Source: Cupriavidus basilensis
GTDB taxonomy: Bacteria > Pseudomonadota > Gammaproteobacteria > Burkholderiales > Burkholderiaceae
Direction of reading: 5' to 3'
Length of the DNA stretch: 39,650 nt
NCBI RefSeq assembly: GCF_029335485.1
Contig: NZ_JARJLM010000622.1
Coordinates: 1 to 39,650 of the forward strand
This document shows, in pieces, positions 1 to 8,294 of this stretch (its first letter is position 1; each line of letters opens with the position of its first letter). Under the pieces are notes generated by a model. The model had not been told where the DNA came from. It saw only the letters and a program-made list of their open reading frames with translations, and ran no database searches. The translations under genes were made by a program, and so were the position numbers.

Positions 1-617
1 TAGCCCACGTACCAGAGAATACTGACGAACTGGCAGGCGCTGCCAGCGAGCACGAACAGGTGCCAGATGCCGTGGAAGTGCCGCACCTTCTCGTCGAACA
101 GGAAGAAACCGATGCCGGCCGTATAGAGCGCGCCCCCGGCGACCAGCCAGTACAGGCCGGCGGCCGGCAGCGCCGCCACCAGCGGGCCGAAGGCGAACAG
201 CACCAGCCAGCCCATCAGCACATAGATCAGCAGCGAGAATATGCGCGTGCGCTTGCCGATCACCAGTTCCTGCGCAATGCCGATGACCGCCAGCCCCCAG
301 TTCACCCCGAACAGCGTCCAGCCCCACGGCCCGCGCAGCGTCACCAGCGCGAAGGGCGTATAGCTGCCCGCGATCAGCAGGTAGATGGCGCAGTAATCGA
401 GGCGCCGCAGGATGTCCTTGGGCCGGCCGCGCAGGCTGTGATAGAGCGTGGAGATGGTGTAGAGGAAGACCAGCGTGGTGCCGTAGACCACGGAGCTGAC
501 TATCTTCCAGCCGTCGTGGTAGAGGGCCGACGAGGTGACGAGGACGGCCGTGCCGGCGGCGGCGAGAATGGCGCCTGCAAGGTGGCTGTAGCCGTTGAAG
601 CGTTCTCCGCGATACAT
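1..617 (-). CDS. trhA: Hemolysin III / PAQR-family membrane protein TrhA (cut by window edge)
   Basis: Seen: reading leftwards from an ATG at 617, 205 codons stay open to the window edge, and the frame is interrupted only by the end of the sequence. The protein is very hydrophobic with about seven membrane segments. It carries PAQR/hemolysin-III motifs: STLYHSL near residue 60, LDYCAIYLLIAGSYTPF near residue 85, and a C-terminal HGIWHLFVLAGS. An AGGAG lies about 10 nt before the start. Family members are about 205-215 residues, so nearly all of the gene is present. Known: these are inner-membrane proteins linked to membrane homeostasis and named for a hemolysin activity reported in Bacillus. 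Inferred: it is monocistronic and divergent from the ABC transporter operon. Confidence in the family is high; the exact stop is not visible. Confidence 0.88.
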   Translation of the reverse strand, partial: MYRGERFNGYSHLAGAILAAAGTAVLVTSSALYHDGWKIVSSVVYGTTLVFLYTISTLYHSLRGRPKDILRRLDYCAIYLLIAGSYTPFALVTLRGPWGWTLFGVNWGLAVIGIAQELVIGKRTRIFSLLIYVLMGWLVLFAFGPLVAALPAAGLYWLVAGGALYTAGIGFFLFDEKVRHFHGIWHLFVLAGSACQFVSILWYVG

Positions 618-1024
618 GAATTCGGTTCTCCTGGTTGGGTCGCTGGTGGGCGATTGCAGGGGGCTCGCCGCCGCGGCAGTGTTTCTGGTTTTTGCTGCGG
701 TGCGTTATAGCGGGTATTTTTGCACGGAAATCGACGGGGCAGGGAGCGGGATTTTTGAACTTCTTTTCCTAACTTCCTGGTTTTTATTGTTTTCTGTCGC
801 TTAAATTCAACATCGGCACCCTAAGGTCAACGTCAAAGGCGTTTCAGCTCCCTTTCGCGGAGCCGGTGCGCTTTAGCGTCCCGCCGGGAAGGCCGGCAAC
901 GAGGGTGCCTTTGGATGCGGCTCAAAAGGTCCACGGCGGCGGCATATCCATCTGCGAAACCATTCGTTCCCCGCCTGTTCTGCCACCGCTATCGTCTCGC
1001 CATCCAACCTTTGCGAGACTTCCG
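618..1024. other. Intergenic region between divergent trhA and ABC importer genes
   Basis: No gene is convincing here. About 700-815 is clearly AT-richer than its surroundings and is the likely promoter area for both directions. About 840-945 is GC-rich and can fold, for example GCTCC (847-851) with GGAGC (859-863). An open frame continues upstream of the binding-protein gene to 866, but its translation lacks protein-like character, and the signal peptide begins at 1025. Confidence 0.5.
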
Positions 1025-1855
1025 ATGCGTATCCCTTCGCCATTGTTCAAGGCCGCACTGACCCTGCTCGCCGGCCTGACGGTGCTGGCTTGCGCTCCCG
1101 CCATGGCGGATCGCCTGGATGACATCAGGAAGGCCGGCGTGCTGCGCGTGGGCGTGTTCGATGCGAATCCTCCGTTCGGCTTCGTTCAGGCCGGCACTAC
1201 CACGCCTGTGGGGCTGGACGTGGACTACGCGGCGGAGATTGCCAGGCGGCTGGGCGTCAAGCCGGAGTTCCGCGCCACCAACCCGGCCAATCGCGTGCCG
1301 CTGCTGGCGTCGCAGAAGGTGGACATCGTTGCCGCCAACTTCACCATCACCGACGAGCGCCGCCAGCAGGTCGCGTTCTCCACGCCGTATTTCGCCAGCG
1401 GCCTGCAGTTCATCGCGAAGAAGGGCGCGCTCAAGCAGCCGGACGACCTGAAGACATGGCGCCTGGGTGTGGACAAGGGCACGACGCAGGAGACCACGCT
1501 GCGGCAGAAGTACCCGGAGGCGCGCGTGATTGCCTATGACGATTCCCCGCTGGCGCTGACCGCGCTGCGCAGCGGCGCCATCCAGGCGTTCGCGCAGGAC
1601 GGTGCCAAGCTGGGCGCGCTGCTGGCGACGCTGCCGAACAAGGACCAGTTCGAGATTTCATCGTTCACGCTGACGCGCGAGTACATGGGCGTCGGGATTC
1701 CGAAAGGCGAGGACCGCCTGACCGCCGAGGTCGACCGCATCCTGGCGGACCTGGAAAAGAACGGTACCGCCGCGCGTATCTATGACAAGTGGTTCGGGCC
1801 GAAGAGCGCCGCGCCGCTGGCGCGCGATTTCACCATCGGCAGTGCGGTGAAGTAA
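1025..1855 (+). CDS. Polar amino-acid ABC transporter, periplasmic substrate-binding protein
   Basis: Seen: 276 residues. I chose the ATG at 1025 because it begins a clean signal peptide (MRIPSPLFKAALTLLAG, ending about APAMA), whereas an in-frame start at 866 would add 53 unlikely residues. The mature protein begins with the family-3 solute-binding pattern (IRKAGVLRVGVFDANPPFGF, then VGLDVDYAAEIARRLG) and continues with the typical DIVAANFTITDERRQQVAFS segment. It ends with a conserved DKWFG. Known: such proteins bind amino acids (Glu/Gln/His/Arg/Cys type) in the periplasm and deliver them to an ABC permease. It is followed after 19 nt by the first permease gene, so it is the first gene of an operon. 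The exact ligand cannot be read from the sequence. Confidence 0.9.
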   Translation: MRIPSPLFKAALTLLAGLTVLACAPAMADRLDDIRKAGVLRVGVFDANPPFGFVQAGTTTPVGLDVDYAAEIARRLGVKPEFRATNPANRVPLLASQKVDIVAANFTITDERRQQVAFSTPYFASGLQFIAKKGALKQPDDLKTWRLGVDKGTTQETTLRQKYPEARVIAYDDSPLALTALRSGAIQAFAQDGAKLGALLATLPNKDQFEISSFTLTREYMGVGIPKGEDRLTAEVDRILADLEKNGTAARIYDKWFGPKSAAPLARDFTIGSAVK

Positions 1856-1874
1856 GGCCGCCGCCGCCGTCGCA

Positions 1875-2615
1875 ATGCAAGCCATCCTGCTGCAGCCGCT
1901 ACCGCTGAAATATGCCGGCTGGATCGTCACGGGCTTCGGCCTGACGATAGCCTTGTCGATCGCGGTGTTCGCGCTCGGCTGCGTGCTGGCCGCGTTCTGG
2001 CTGGCGCTCATGCGCAGCCCGCTCTGGCCGCTGCGCGTGGCCGCGGGCGCGGCGGCAGGCTTCCTGCGCCGCACGCCGTTGCTGGTGCAATTGTTCTTCT
2101 GGTATTTCGGCGCGGCGCAACTGCTGGGCGAGAGCGCGATCGGCGCGCTCTACGGCTGGCAGGGCCTGCAGATCGGACCGCTGCACCTGCCCGCGCCGTC
2201 GCTGGAAGCGCTTGCCAGCCTGGCCGGCATCGGTCTTTATGCCAGCACGTTCTATGCACGCGAACTGGAGGCGGGGCTGGCCAATGTGCCGGCGGGACAA
2301 AACGCAGCGGCGCTGGCGCTGGGCTTTACGCCGGCGGCTGCGTTCTGGCGCGTGGTGCTGCCGCAGGCGCTGCGCGTTGCCGCGCGCCCCATGGTGGGCC
2401 AGTTCTGCCAGACCATCAAGAACACTTCCCTGGCGATGGCGATCGGCTTTGCCGAGATGTCCTACGCCGCGCGCCAGGTGGAGACCGATAGCCTGATGAC
2501 CTTCCAGGCCTTCGGCCTTGCCACCCTGCTTTATGTGGCGCTGATCCTGCTCCTGCAGGGTTCAGCGCCGGGGCTGCTGCGCCGGCTGGGCTGGCTGGAG
2601 GCCGCGCGTGCCTGA
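1875..2615 (+). CDS. Polar amino-acid ABC transporter permease (HisM/GlnP type), first subunit
   Basis: Seen: 246 residues with about five membrane helices. The cytoplasmic-loop permease motif appears as GQNAAALALGFTPAAAFWRVVLPQALR at about residues 140-166, ending in the classic VLPQALR element. This EAA-type loop contacts the ATPase subunit. The start at 1875 lies 19 nt after the binding-protein gene. The 3' end overlaps the second permease by 8 nt, so translation is likely coupled. Known: these permeases work as heterodimers in amino-acid importers. No ATP-binding gene follows in the operon, which is unusual for this transporter class; the ATPase may be encoded elsewhere. Confidence 0.9.
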   Translation: MQAILLQPLPLKYAGWIVTGFGLTIALSIAVFALGCVLAAFWLALMRSPLWPLRVAAGAAAGFLRRTPLLVQLFFWYFGAAQLLGESAIGALYGWQGLQIGPLHLPAPSLEALASLAGIGLYASTFYARELEAGLANVPAGQNAAALALGFTPAAAFWRVVLPQALRVAARPMVGQFCQTIKNTSLAMAIGFAEMSYAARQVETDSLMTFQAFGLATLLYVALILLLQGSAPGLLRRLGWLEAARA

Positions 2616-3375
2616 TCCCGACAGCGCCGGATGGGCCATGGTGCTCCGGCAGTTGCCCTACCTGCTGGCCGGCACCTTTCCGGATGGCCCGCTGGCGGGC
2701 GCGGCGCTGACCTTGTGGATGGCGGTGCTGGCCTGTGCCGGCGCCACCGTGCTCGGCATCGGCCTGGCCGTACTGCTTGACCGGGCGCCCGTGCCGCTGG
2801 CGCGCGCGGCGCGCGCGCTGCTGGCCTGCCTGCGCGCCGTTCCCGTGCTGATGCTGGTCTTCTGGACCTACTTCCTCCTGCCGATGCTGGCCGGCGTCCA
2901 CGTGGGCGAGGTGCGGACCGTGATGCTGGCGCTGGCGCTGATCGGCGCGGCCTATATCGCCCAGGTGATGGAGGCCGGCTTCGACGCGATCGGGCGCGGG
3001 CAGCGCAACGCGGCGCTGGCGCTAGGCATGACGCCCATGCAGGCTTTGTGGCAGGTGGTGCTGCCGCAAAGCCTGCGCGCGATGCTGCCCTCGCTGGGCA
3101 ATATCTGGGTGTCGCTGGCCAAGGATACGTCGCTGGCCTATATCGTCGGCGTGGTGGAACTCTCTACCGTGGCCACACAGGTCAACGGGCGCAGCGTGGG
3201 CTACGCGGCGGAGGTCTTCCTCGCGGTCGCGCTGCTCTATTTTGTGATCTGCCTCTCGATCGAGAGCGTGGCCGCGGGCCTGCTGCTGCTGACGCGCCGC
3301 CGCGCCCGCGCAGCCTCCAGGCTGCGCCGCGCGTGGGGATCCGTTGCGCTGGCACCGGCGCGCCCGAAGGGGTGA
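2608..3375 (+). CDS. Polar amino-acid ABC transporter permease, second subunit
   Basis: Seen: 255 residues, about five membrane helices, and the EAA-type loop QRNAALALGMTPMQALWQVV followed by LPQSLRAMLPSLGN. The chosen start is a GTG at 2608, overlapping the previous gene by 8 nt. An ATG at 2638, ten codons later, is an alternative. The last 25 or so residues are rich in Arg and Ala and probably cytoplasmic. It pairs with the upstream permease to form the membrane channel of the importer. The next gene, after 32 nt, points the other way, so the operon ends here without an ATPase. Family assignment is secure; the substrate is not. Confidence 0.88.
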   Translation: MPDPDSAGWAMVLRQLPYLLAGTFPDGPLAGAALTLWMAVLACAGATVLGIGLAVLLDRAPVPLARAARALLACLRAVPVLMLVFWTYFLLPMLAGVHVGEVRTVMLALALIGAAYIAQVMEAGFDAIGRGQRNAALALGMTPMQALWQVVLPQSLRAMLPSLGNIWVSLAKDTSLAYIVGVVELSTVATQVNGRSVGYAAEVFLAVALLYFVICLSIESVAAGLLLLTRRRARAASRLRRAWGSVALAPARPKG

Positions 3376-3407
3376 GCCGGAACGGTGGCGGCCGTCGTTC
3401 CGCGGCC

Positions 3408-4919
3408 CTATTGCGCACGGGCGGCTGCGGCGCTCCGGGCCACCGGGGCCGGCGCGCCCGGCGCAGTATTGCCAGCAGCGGCCACGGTCCGTTCCGACCA
3501 TCCGCCGCCAAGCGCCTTGTACAGCGCGACACGGCTGGTTAGGCGCGCCAGGCGGATGGTGGCCAGCGTCTGCTGCGCGGTATAGAGCTGGCGCTGCGCA
3601 TCGAAGACGGCGAAATAGTCGTCCACGCCATTCTTGAAACGCATCTCCGACAGCCGCTGGGTTTCAGCCGCCTCCTTGACCAGCGTCTCCTGCGCGTCGG
3701 CCTGGCGGTCATAGGTACCGCGCGCGGCCAGTCCATCGGCGACTTCGCGGAAGCCGGTCTGGATCGCCTTTTCGTAGTTGGCGATATTGATGTCCTTCTG
3801 TATCTTGGAGACGTCCAGCCGTGCCTGGTTGTTGCCGGCATTGAAGATCGGCATGGTGATCTGCGGCGCGAAGGTCCACGCCCCCATGCCGGCCGCGAAC
3901 AGGCCGGCCAGGGTGGGGCTGGCGGTGCCGACCGCGGCGGTCAGGGAGATAGTCGGGAAGAAGGCCGCCCGCGCCGCGCCGATGTCGGCGTTGGCCGCCT
4001 TCAGGCGGTGCTCGGCGGCCATGATGTCGGGGCGCCGTTCCAGCAGCGCCGAAGGCAGGCCGGCGGGCAACTCGGCGACCAGGTCCGGCGACTCGAACGG
4101 CAGGCCCGCCGGCAAGTCCTGCGGCAGCGGGCCGCCGATCAACAGGCTGAGTGCGTTCTCGTCCTGCGCGACCTGCCGCGTGTATTGCTCCACGCCCACG
4201 CGCGCGGTCTGTAGCTGGGTATCCGCCCGATGCACGTCCAGCTGGGCCATGGCGCCCGCGCGCTTGCTGCGCCCCACCATGTCGGCGGCGGCCTGCTGGG
4301 CCTGCAGCGTGTCCTGCGATATCTTCAGGAGGGCCTCGTCGGCGCGCAAGGTCAGGTACGCATCGGCGACTTCCGCAACCAGGCTGATGTGGGCACTGCG
4401 GCGCGCTTCCTCGGTGGCCAGGTATTGCTCCAGCGCTTCATGCTTGAGACTGCGCACGCGGCCAAAGAAATCGAGCTCGAAGGCAGTGAAGCCGACCCCC
4501 GCGCTGTATTCGTTGATGACCGCGGACTGCCCAGGCGCGCGCAGGTCGCTCGGAACGCGCTGGCTGAGCAGGCCGGCGTTGGCGCCGATCGCGGGGAACT
4601 GGGCGGCGCGCTGGATGCGGTACTGGGCGCGCGCCTGGTCGATGGCCAGCGTGGCGGCGCGCAGGTCGCGGTTGTTGGCGAGCGCGAGTTCGATCAGGCG
4701 CCGCAGGCGCGCGTCGGCAAAGAAATCCTGCCAGCCGAGATCGGCCGCGGCCGCATTGGCCGCGGCCGGCGCGCCGCCGGCATAGGCCGGGCCGGTGGGC
4801 CATGCTTGCGGCACCGGTTGCGCGGGACGCTGGTAGGTGGGTTCCAGCGTGCATGCGGCCAGGACCAGCGGCAGGACGGCGCAGATGGCGCGCAGAGTCG
4901 GGGAGGGTGTCTTGTGCAT
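3408..4919 (-). CDS. Outer-membrane efflux lipoprotein, NodT/OprM family, in polysaccharide-like operon
   Basis: Seen: 503 residues. The start at 4919 gives a lipoprotein signal, MHKTPSPTLRAICAVLPLVL then AAC, with Cys-23 as the likely lipidated residue; the open frame runs much further upstream only as a shadow of the glycosyltransferase gene. The sequence then follows the OprM pattern: WQDFFADARLRRLIELAL, a FELDFFGRVRSL segment, LLERRPDIMAAEHRLKAANA, and a second repeat ending in VALYKALGGGW. Known: OprM/TolC-type trimers form an outer-membrane beta-barrel plus periplasmic tunnel that works with a periplasmic adaptor. It is the last gene of a four-gene operon, 5 nt after the glycosyltransferase, with a HlyD-type adaptor at the operon start and no RND pump. 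Inferred: it is the export portal for the polymer made by the upstream synthase. Confidence 0.88.
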   Translation of the reverse strand: MHKTPSPTLRAICAVLPLVLAACTLEPTYQRPAQPVPQAWPTGPAYAGGAPAAANAAAADLGWQDFFADARLRRLIELALANNRDLRAATLAIDQARAQYRIQRAAQFPAIGANAGLLSQRVPSDLRAPGQSAVINEYSAGVGFTAFELDFFGRVRSLKHEALEQYLATEEARRSAHISLVAEVADAYLTLRADEALLKISQDTLQAQQAAADMVGRSKRAGAMAQLDVHRADTQLQTARVGVEQYTRQVAQDENALSLLIGGPLPQDLPAGLPFESPDLVAELPAGLPSALLERRPDIMAAEHRLKAANADIGAARAAFFPTISLTAAVGTASPTLAGLFAAGMGAWTFAPQITMPIFNAGNNQARLDVSKIQKDINIANYEKAIQTGFREVADGLAARGTYDRQADAQETLVKEAAETQRLSEMRFKNGVDDYFAVFDAQRQLYTAQQTLATIRLARLTSRVALYKALGGGWSERTVAAAGNTAPGAPAPVARSAAAARAQ

Positions 4920-4924
4920 GGGAT

Positions 4925-6913
4925 TCAACCGGAGAAGGCGCGCTGCATCAGCCGCGAAATAGCCAGGCGGGGACTTCCGCGATGCGCCACGTTGTGGGAA
5001 GGCTCGCTGAAGAGCAGGCGGATCAGCCGATGGCGCGCGGCCATGTCGGCGTGCATGGCCACGCCCAGCAGCTTGCCCTGGCGGCGCGCGATGCGGCACG
5101 GCACCCAGCCCGTCGCTTCCAGCCAGACCGCGCCTTCGGCGCCGACCGGTATGGCGGCCGCCATCTCGCTGGCCAGGGCGACGCCGTTGCAGGACAGGTC
5201 GATGGTGGTTGCGGCGTACTCGCTGCCGGCTGCGCCGGTCTCCTTGCCGTGAATCCGCAACCGCGCCCGCGCGCGATAGGGAAAGCGCTCCTCCTTGCGG
5301 GGGCGGGGCAGCTCCACGCAGACCAGTAGGGAAGTGAGGTAGAGCACCATCGAGATGGCAGTCCACGCGATATTGAAGACGAGCCCTTGCGCCGAGGCAT
5401 CGGCGGTCACCGCCCGCGCCAGGCCCATCCCCGACAGCACGATCAGGCAGCCGTACAGCGCGGCGAGCTTGCCGTGGATCACGAGCCGGCTGCGGTCCAG
5501 GCCTTTGTTGGTGACCTTGAAGGGGCGTCCGAACGGCTTGAAGAATGCACTTGCCAGCGTGGCGCTCACCGCCAGCGAGGCCACGATCTGCGTCACCTCG
5601 GTAAAGATGGGCAACGCGCGCGAGCCGGTGATCCAGATGCTGTAGGCCCAGTACAGCAGCAGCGCCGGCACGCCATAGGCCAGGAATTGCATGGGGTCTC
5701 CATACAGCGTGGGCACATCGAAGTACCAGTACAGCAATGGCCCCGCCAGCAGCATCAGCGTGAAGGGGCGGCTCAGCCAGTGCAGCAGGCCGTGCACGTA
5801 GTGCAGGCGCTGCCCCAGCGTATAACCGCGCCCGCGCAGCGGCCCGTCGGCCGTGAGCGCGACCTGGATCGTGCCCAGCCCCCAGCGGCTGCGCTGGCTG
5901 ATGTACTCGGGCAGGCCTTCCGCGGAGAGGCCGACACTCAGGCGTTCGTTGAGCCAGCGCGTGACGTATCCGTGCGGCATCAGGCGGTAGGTCAGGTGGA
6001 TGTCCTCGGTCACCGTGCCGGTGGGGAAGCCGCCGATCAGGCCCAGCAGGTCGCGCCGGACCACGAAGGAGGTACCGATGCAAAAGGCGGTGCCCCACGC
6101 ATCCTTGGCGGGCTGCATCACGTCGAAGAAGGCGCGCTGCTCGTCGACCCAGCATTCGGTCGAACGCAGGTTGTACTGGATCGGGTCCGCGTTGTAGTAG
6201 AACTGCGGGGTCTGCACCACGCCCACCTTGGGATCGCCGAACAGGCCGATGATACGCAGCAGGATGTTCCGGTTGGGCGCGAAATCGGCGTCCAGCACCA
6301 TGATGTAGGGCGCGCCGCCGCCGTGCTCCGCGCGGGCGCTGTGGCGCAGCCCGTTGTTGAGATTGCCCGCCTTGGCGTGCGTGTTGTCCGGTCGCGTGAC
6401 ATAGTTGGCGCCCACCTGCTCGCAGAACGCTTTCAGCCAGTCGCGGCGGGTGTCGTCCAGCACCCACACGCGAAAATCCGGGTAGTCGATCGCCAGTGCC
6501 GCGACGATGGTCTTCTCCAGTATCTCCAGCCCCTCGTTGTAGGTGGCGATGAAGATGTCCACCCGTGGCACCTTGCGGCTGCGGCGCAGGGCTGCCTCGC
6601 CGGCGTCGGCATCCGGCGTGTGGTTGCTGCCGCGGGTCAGCGTGACGATGGAGATCAGGGTGTAGGCGAGCGTCATCACTTCGAAGCCGAAGAAGACATG
6701 CGCCCACAGGCTCGGGAAGGTCATGTGCCAATCGGGCAGCGTCTGCGTCGCGCGCCAGGCGAGGTAGACCAGCAGCAACGTCGCGGTGATGGCGCCAAAC
6801 ACGTAGCGGTCCGTGGGCCGGGCGCGATCCCCCCGTAGGCAAAGCCACGCGAGCAGCAGGGTGGCCGCGTTGATGACGAGAAGCGTCCTGCCATCGAGAA
6901 AAAATTCGAACAT
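4925..6913 (-). CDS. Cellulose-synthase-like GT2 glycosyltransferase with C-terminal PilZ domain
   Basis: Seen: 662 residues. Two N-terminal membrane helices precede a processive GT2 domain with the expected residues: DD at 153-154, DAD at 208-210, TED at 302-304 (putative base Asp304) and QRSRW at 340-344. Further membrane helices follow. FKVTNKG at 465-471 matches the BcsA gating-loop pattern FxVTxKG. The C-terminal PilZ domain keeps both c-di-GMP signatures, RKEER at 539-543 (RxxxR) and DLSCNG at 572-577 (DxSxxG). An AAGGAG lies just before the start, inside the end of the upstream gene. Known: BcsA-type enzymes polymerise and translocate a beta-glucan across the inner membrane when c-di-GMP binds. 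Odd: bcsB, bcsC and bcsZ are absent, and the neighbours are a HlyD adaptor and an OprM-type channel. The sugar is unknown; a beta-glucan-type polymer is the default guess. Confidence 0.9.
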   Translation of the reverse strand: MFEFFLDGRTLLVINAATLLLAWLCLRGDRARPTDRYVFGAITATLLLVYLAWRATQTLPDWHMTFPSLWAHVFFGFEVMTLAYTLISIVTLTRGSNHTPDADAGEAALRRSRKVPRVDIFIATYNEGLEILEKTIVAALAIDYPDFRVWVLDDTRRDWLKAFCEQVGANYVTRPDNTHAKAGNLNNGLRHSARAEHGGGAPYIMVLDADFAPNRNILLRIIGLFGDPKVGVVQTPQFYYNADPIQYNLRSTECWVDEQRAFFDVMQPAKDAWGTAFCIGTSFVVRRDLLGLIGGFPTGTVTEDIHLTYRLMPHGYVTRWLNERLSVGLSAEGLPEYISQRSRWGLGTIQVALTADGPLRGRGYTLGQRLHYVHGLLHWLSRPFTLMLLAGPLLYWYFDVPTLYGDPMQFLAYGVPALLLYWAYSIWITGSRALPIFTEVTQIVASLAVSATLASAFFKPFGRPFKVTNKGLDRSRLVIHGKLAALYGCLIVLSGMGLARAVTADASAQGLVFNIAWTAISMVLYLTSLLVCVELPRPRKEERFPYRARARLRIHGKETGAAGSEYAATTIDLSCNGVALASEMAAAIPVGAEGAVWLEATGWVPCRIARRQGKLLGVAMHADMAARHRLIRLLFSEPSHNVAHRGSPRLAISRLMQRAFSG

Positions 6914-6915
6914 GG

Positions 6916-8253
6916 TTACTCCTTTGACGGGGAGGCAGGATCACCGCCGCCGCAAGTGGCCTGGAGGCATCCGGATGGGCGGAAAGGGTTCCAGCCCGCC
7001 GCCGCCAGCACGGCCCATGCGGTCGCTCCGAGGTGCGGCAGGTGGTAGTAGTAGAAATCTTCCGTGGTGGAAGTCGGCCCGATGGACAGGCCGGTGCGAA
7101 TGCGTTGTTCCGGGGTGGCATAGAGCAGGCCGGAAGGCGCGCGTTGGGATTGCAGCAGTGGCCACAGCGCAGCCGTGTCCTGCGCGCGGCCGCTGGCGCG
7201 CAGCACCAGCGCAGCCTGGCCCGTGCCTTCCGTCCAGACGCCGTCGGGGTTGCCGTTGAACCCGTAGCCGCCCTTGACGCCATGACGCTCGCGCGTCCAG
7301 TCCATGCCTCGCCGCCAGTCGGCGGGCGCATCCGGAATGGCAATCAGGGGCCAAAGCACCGCATCGAGCGCCGAGGGGGCGCTGTTGAGCGAGCGGCCAT
7401 CCTCGCGCGTGCCGATGACGAAGCGGCCTTCGCGCGGCTGCCACATCGCCTCGACGAAGCCGCGCGCGCGGCGCGCCGCCACCGGCCAGCGCGGATCGCT
7501 GCTGCGCAGCGCCAGCCAGCTGAACGCGGCGTAGGCATCCACGTTATGCTCGGTGGATTTCCATGTCTGGCGAAGCGGATTGGGTTCTTCACCGAAATAG
7601 CCACCGATAAAGCCGCCCGGCGCGCCGCTATCGAAGACGGCGGTGTCGACCCAGCCCATCAGCGTGCCGGCGCCATCGAGGTAACGGCGCTCGTGCGTGG
7701 CGTCGTAGACGGCCAGCAACATCAGCGCGGCCCATGCCACGTTGCCCGTGGCTGTGCCGGCCTGGTACGCATCCTCGAACCAGCGCTTGCTGGGCGCGTC
7801 CCACCAGCCAGGCAGTGGCGCCGGGCCGGCGGGCAGCGCGCCGGCGCGATAGGCGTTGCGCAGGCGCCCATCGTGATAATGCCGGTCGTGCGCGCTGGCC
7901 GCCAGCATGGCGTCGGCAATGCGGCGTGCGTCGCCGACACGGTGACAGGCCACCAGCGCAACGCCGGCGAGCGCGTTGTCGTAGACGAAGGCCGCCTGCT
8001 GCAAGGCGGGTGCAAGCGGCCCCTGCCCTGGCGCCGGGTCGTAGCTGCCGAGCATCACCGGTCCCTGGCCTGGTACCGCGGCGACGCGTGCGCCAATGGC
8101 CTGGCAGCCGCTGGCCAGCAACTGTTCCCGCGCTTGCGCCGGCGGGGTCTGGGCGCTGGCCGGGAGAGGCGCCAGCACGATGGCCAGCCCGGCCATGCCG
8201 GCCGCTAGCGGCGACAGCAGCCAGCGCCGCAGGCCTGGTGAAACGCTGTTCAT
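6916..8253 (-). CDS. Secreted protein of probable (alpha/alpha)-barrel glycosidase type
   Basis: Seen: 445 residues from the ATG at 8253, which starts a signal peptide (MNSVSPGLRRWLLSPLAAGM, ending about LPASA) and has GGGAG about 9 nt upstream. An ATG at 8295 overlaps the previous stop (TGATG) and is an alternative. The mature protein has repeated helix-pair segments rich in Trp, Gly and acidic residues: TGNVAWAALMLLAVYD, GGFIGGYFGEEPN, WKSTEHNVDAYAAFSWLA, GVWTEGTGQAALVL and TTEDFYYYHLPHLGATAW. This layout recalls six-hairpin glycosidases or lyases, but I do not recognise the exact family and cannot name catalytic residues with confidence. It sits between the adaptor and the synthase genes, the place where polymer operons often encode a periplasmic trimming enzyme (BcsZ or AlgL in other systems). 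Inferred role: cutting or editing the polymer in the periplasm. Confidence 0.65.
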   Translation of the reverse strand: MNSVSPGLRRWLLSPLAAGMAGLAIVLAPLPASAQTPPAQAREQLLASGCQAIGARVAAVPGQGPVMLGSYDPAPGQGPLAPALQQAAFVYDNALAGVALVACHRVGDARRIADAMLAASAHDRHYHDGRLRNAYRAGALPAGPAPLPGWWDAPSKRWFEDAYQAGTATGNVAWAALMLLAVYDATHERRYLDGAGTLMGWVDTAVFDSGAPGGFIGGYFGEEPNPLRQTWKSTEHNVDAYAAFSWLALRSSDPRWPVAARRARGFVEAMWQPREGRFVIGTREDGRSLNSAPSALDAVLWPLIAIPDAPADWRRGMDWTRERHGVKGGYGFNGNPDGVWTEGTGQAALVLRASGRAQDTAALWPLLQSQRAPSGLLYATPEQRIRTGLSIGPTSTTEDFYYYHLPHLGATAWAVLAAAGWNPFRPSGCLQATCGGGDPASPSKE

Positions 8254-8294
8254 GGCAGGCTCCCGGGTCTTGCCTTGCGTCGGATTGGCCGCCA

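Noticed and set aside
5387-6838. 483-codon plus-strand frame antisense to the glycosyltransferase gene
   Set aside because: Composition is Arg/Gln/His/Ala-rich nonsense typical of the reverse strand of high-GC genes; the opposite strand has clear GT2 motifs.
4920-7343. Long minus-strand open frame continuing upstream of the OprM-type gene
   Set aside because: It is an out-of-frame shadow of the GT2 glycosyltransferase and hydrolase-like genes in very GC-rich DNA; the lipoprotein signal at 4919 marks the true start.
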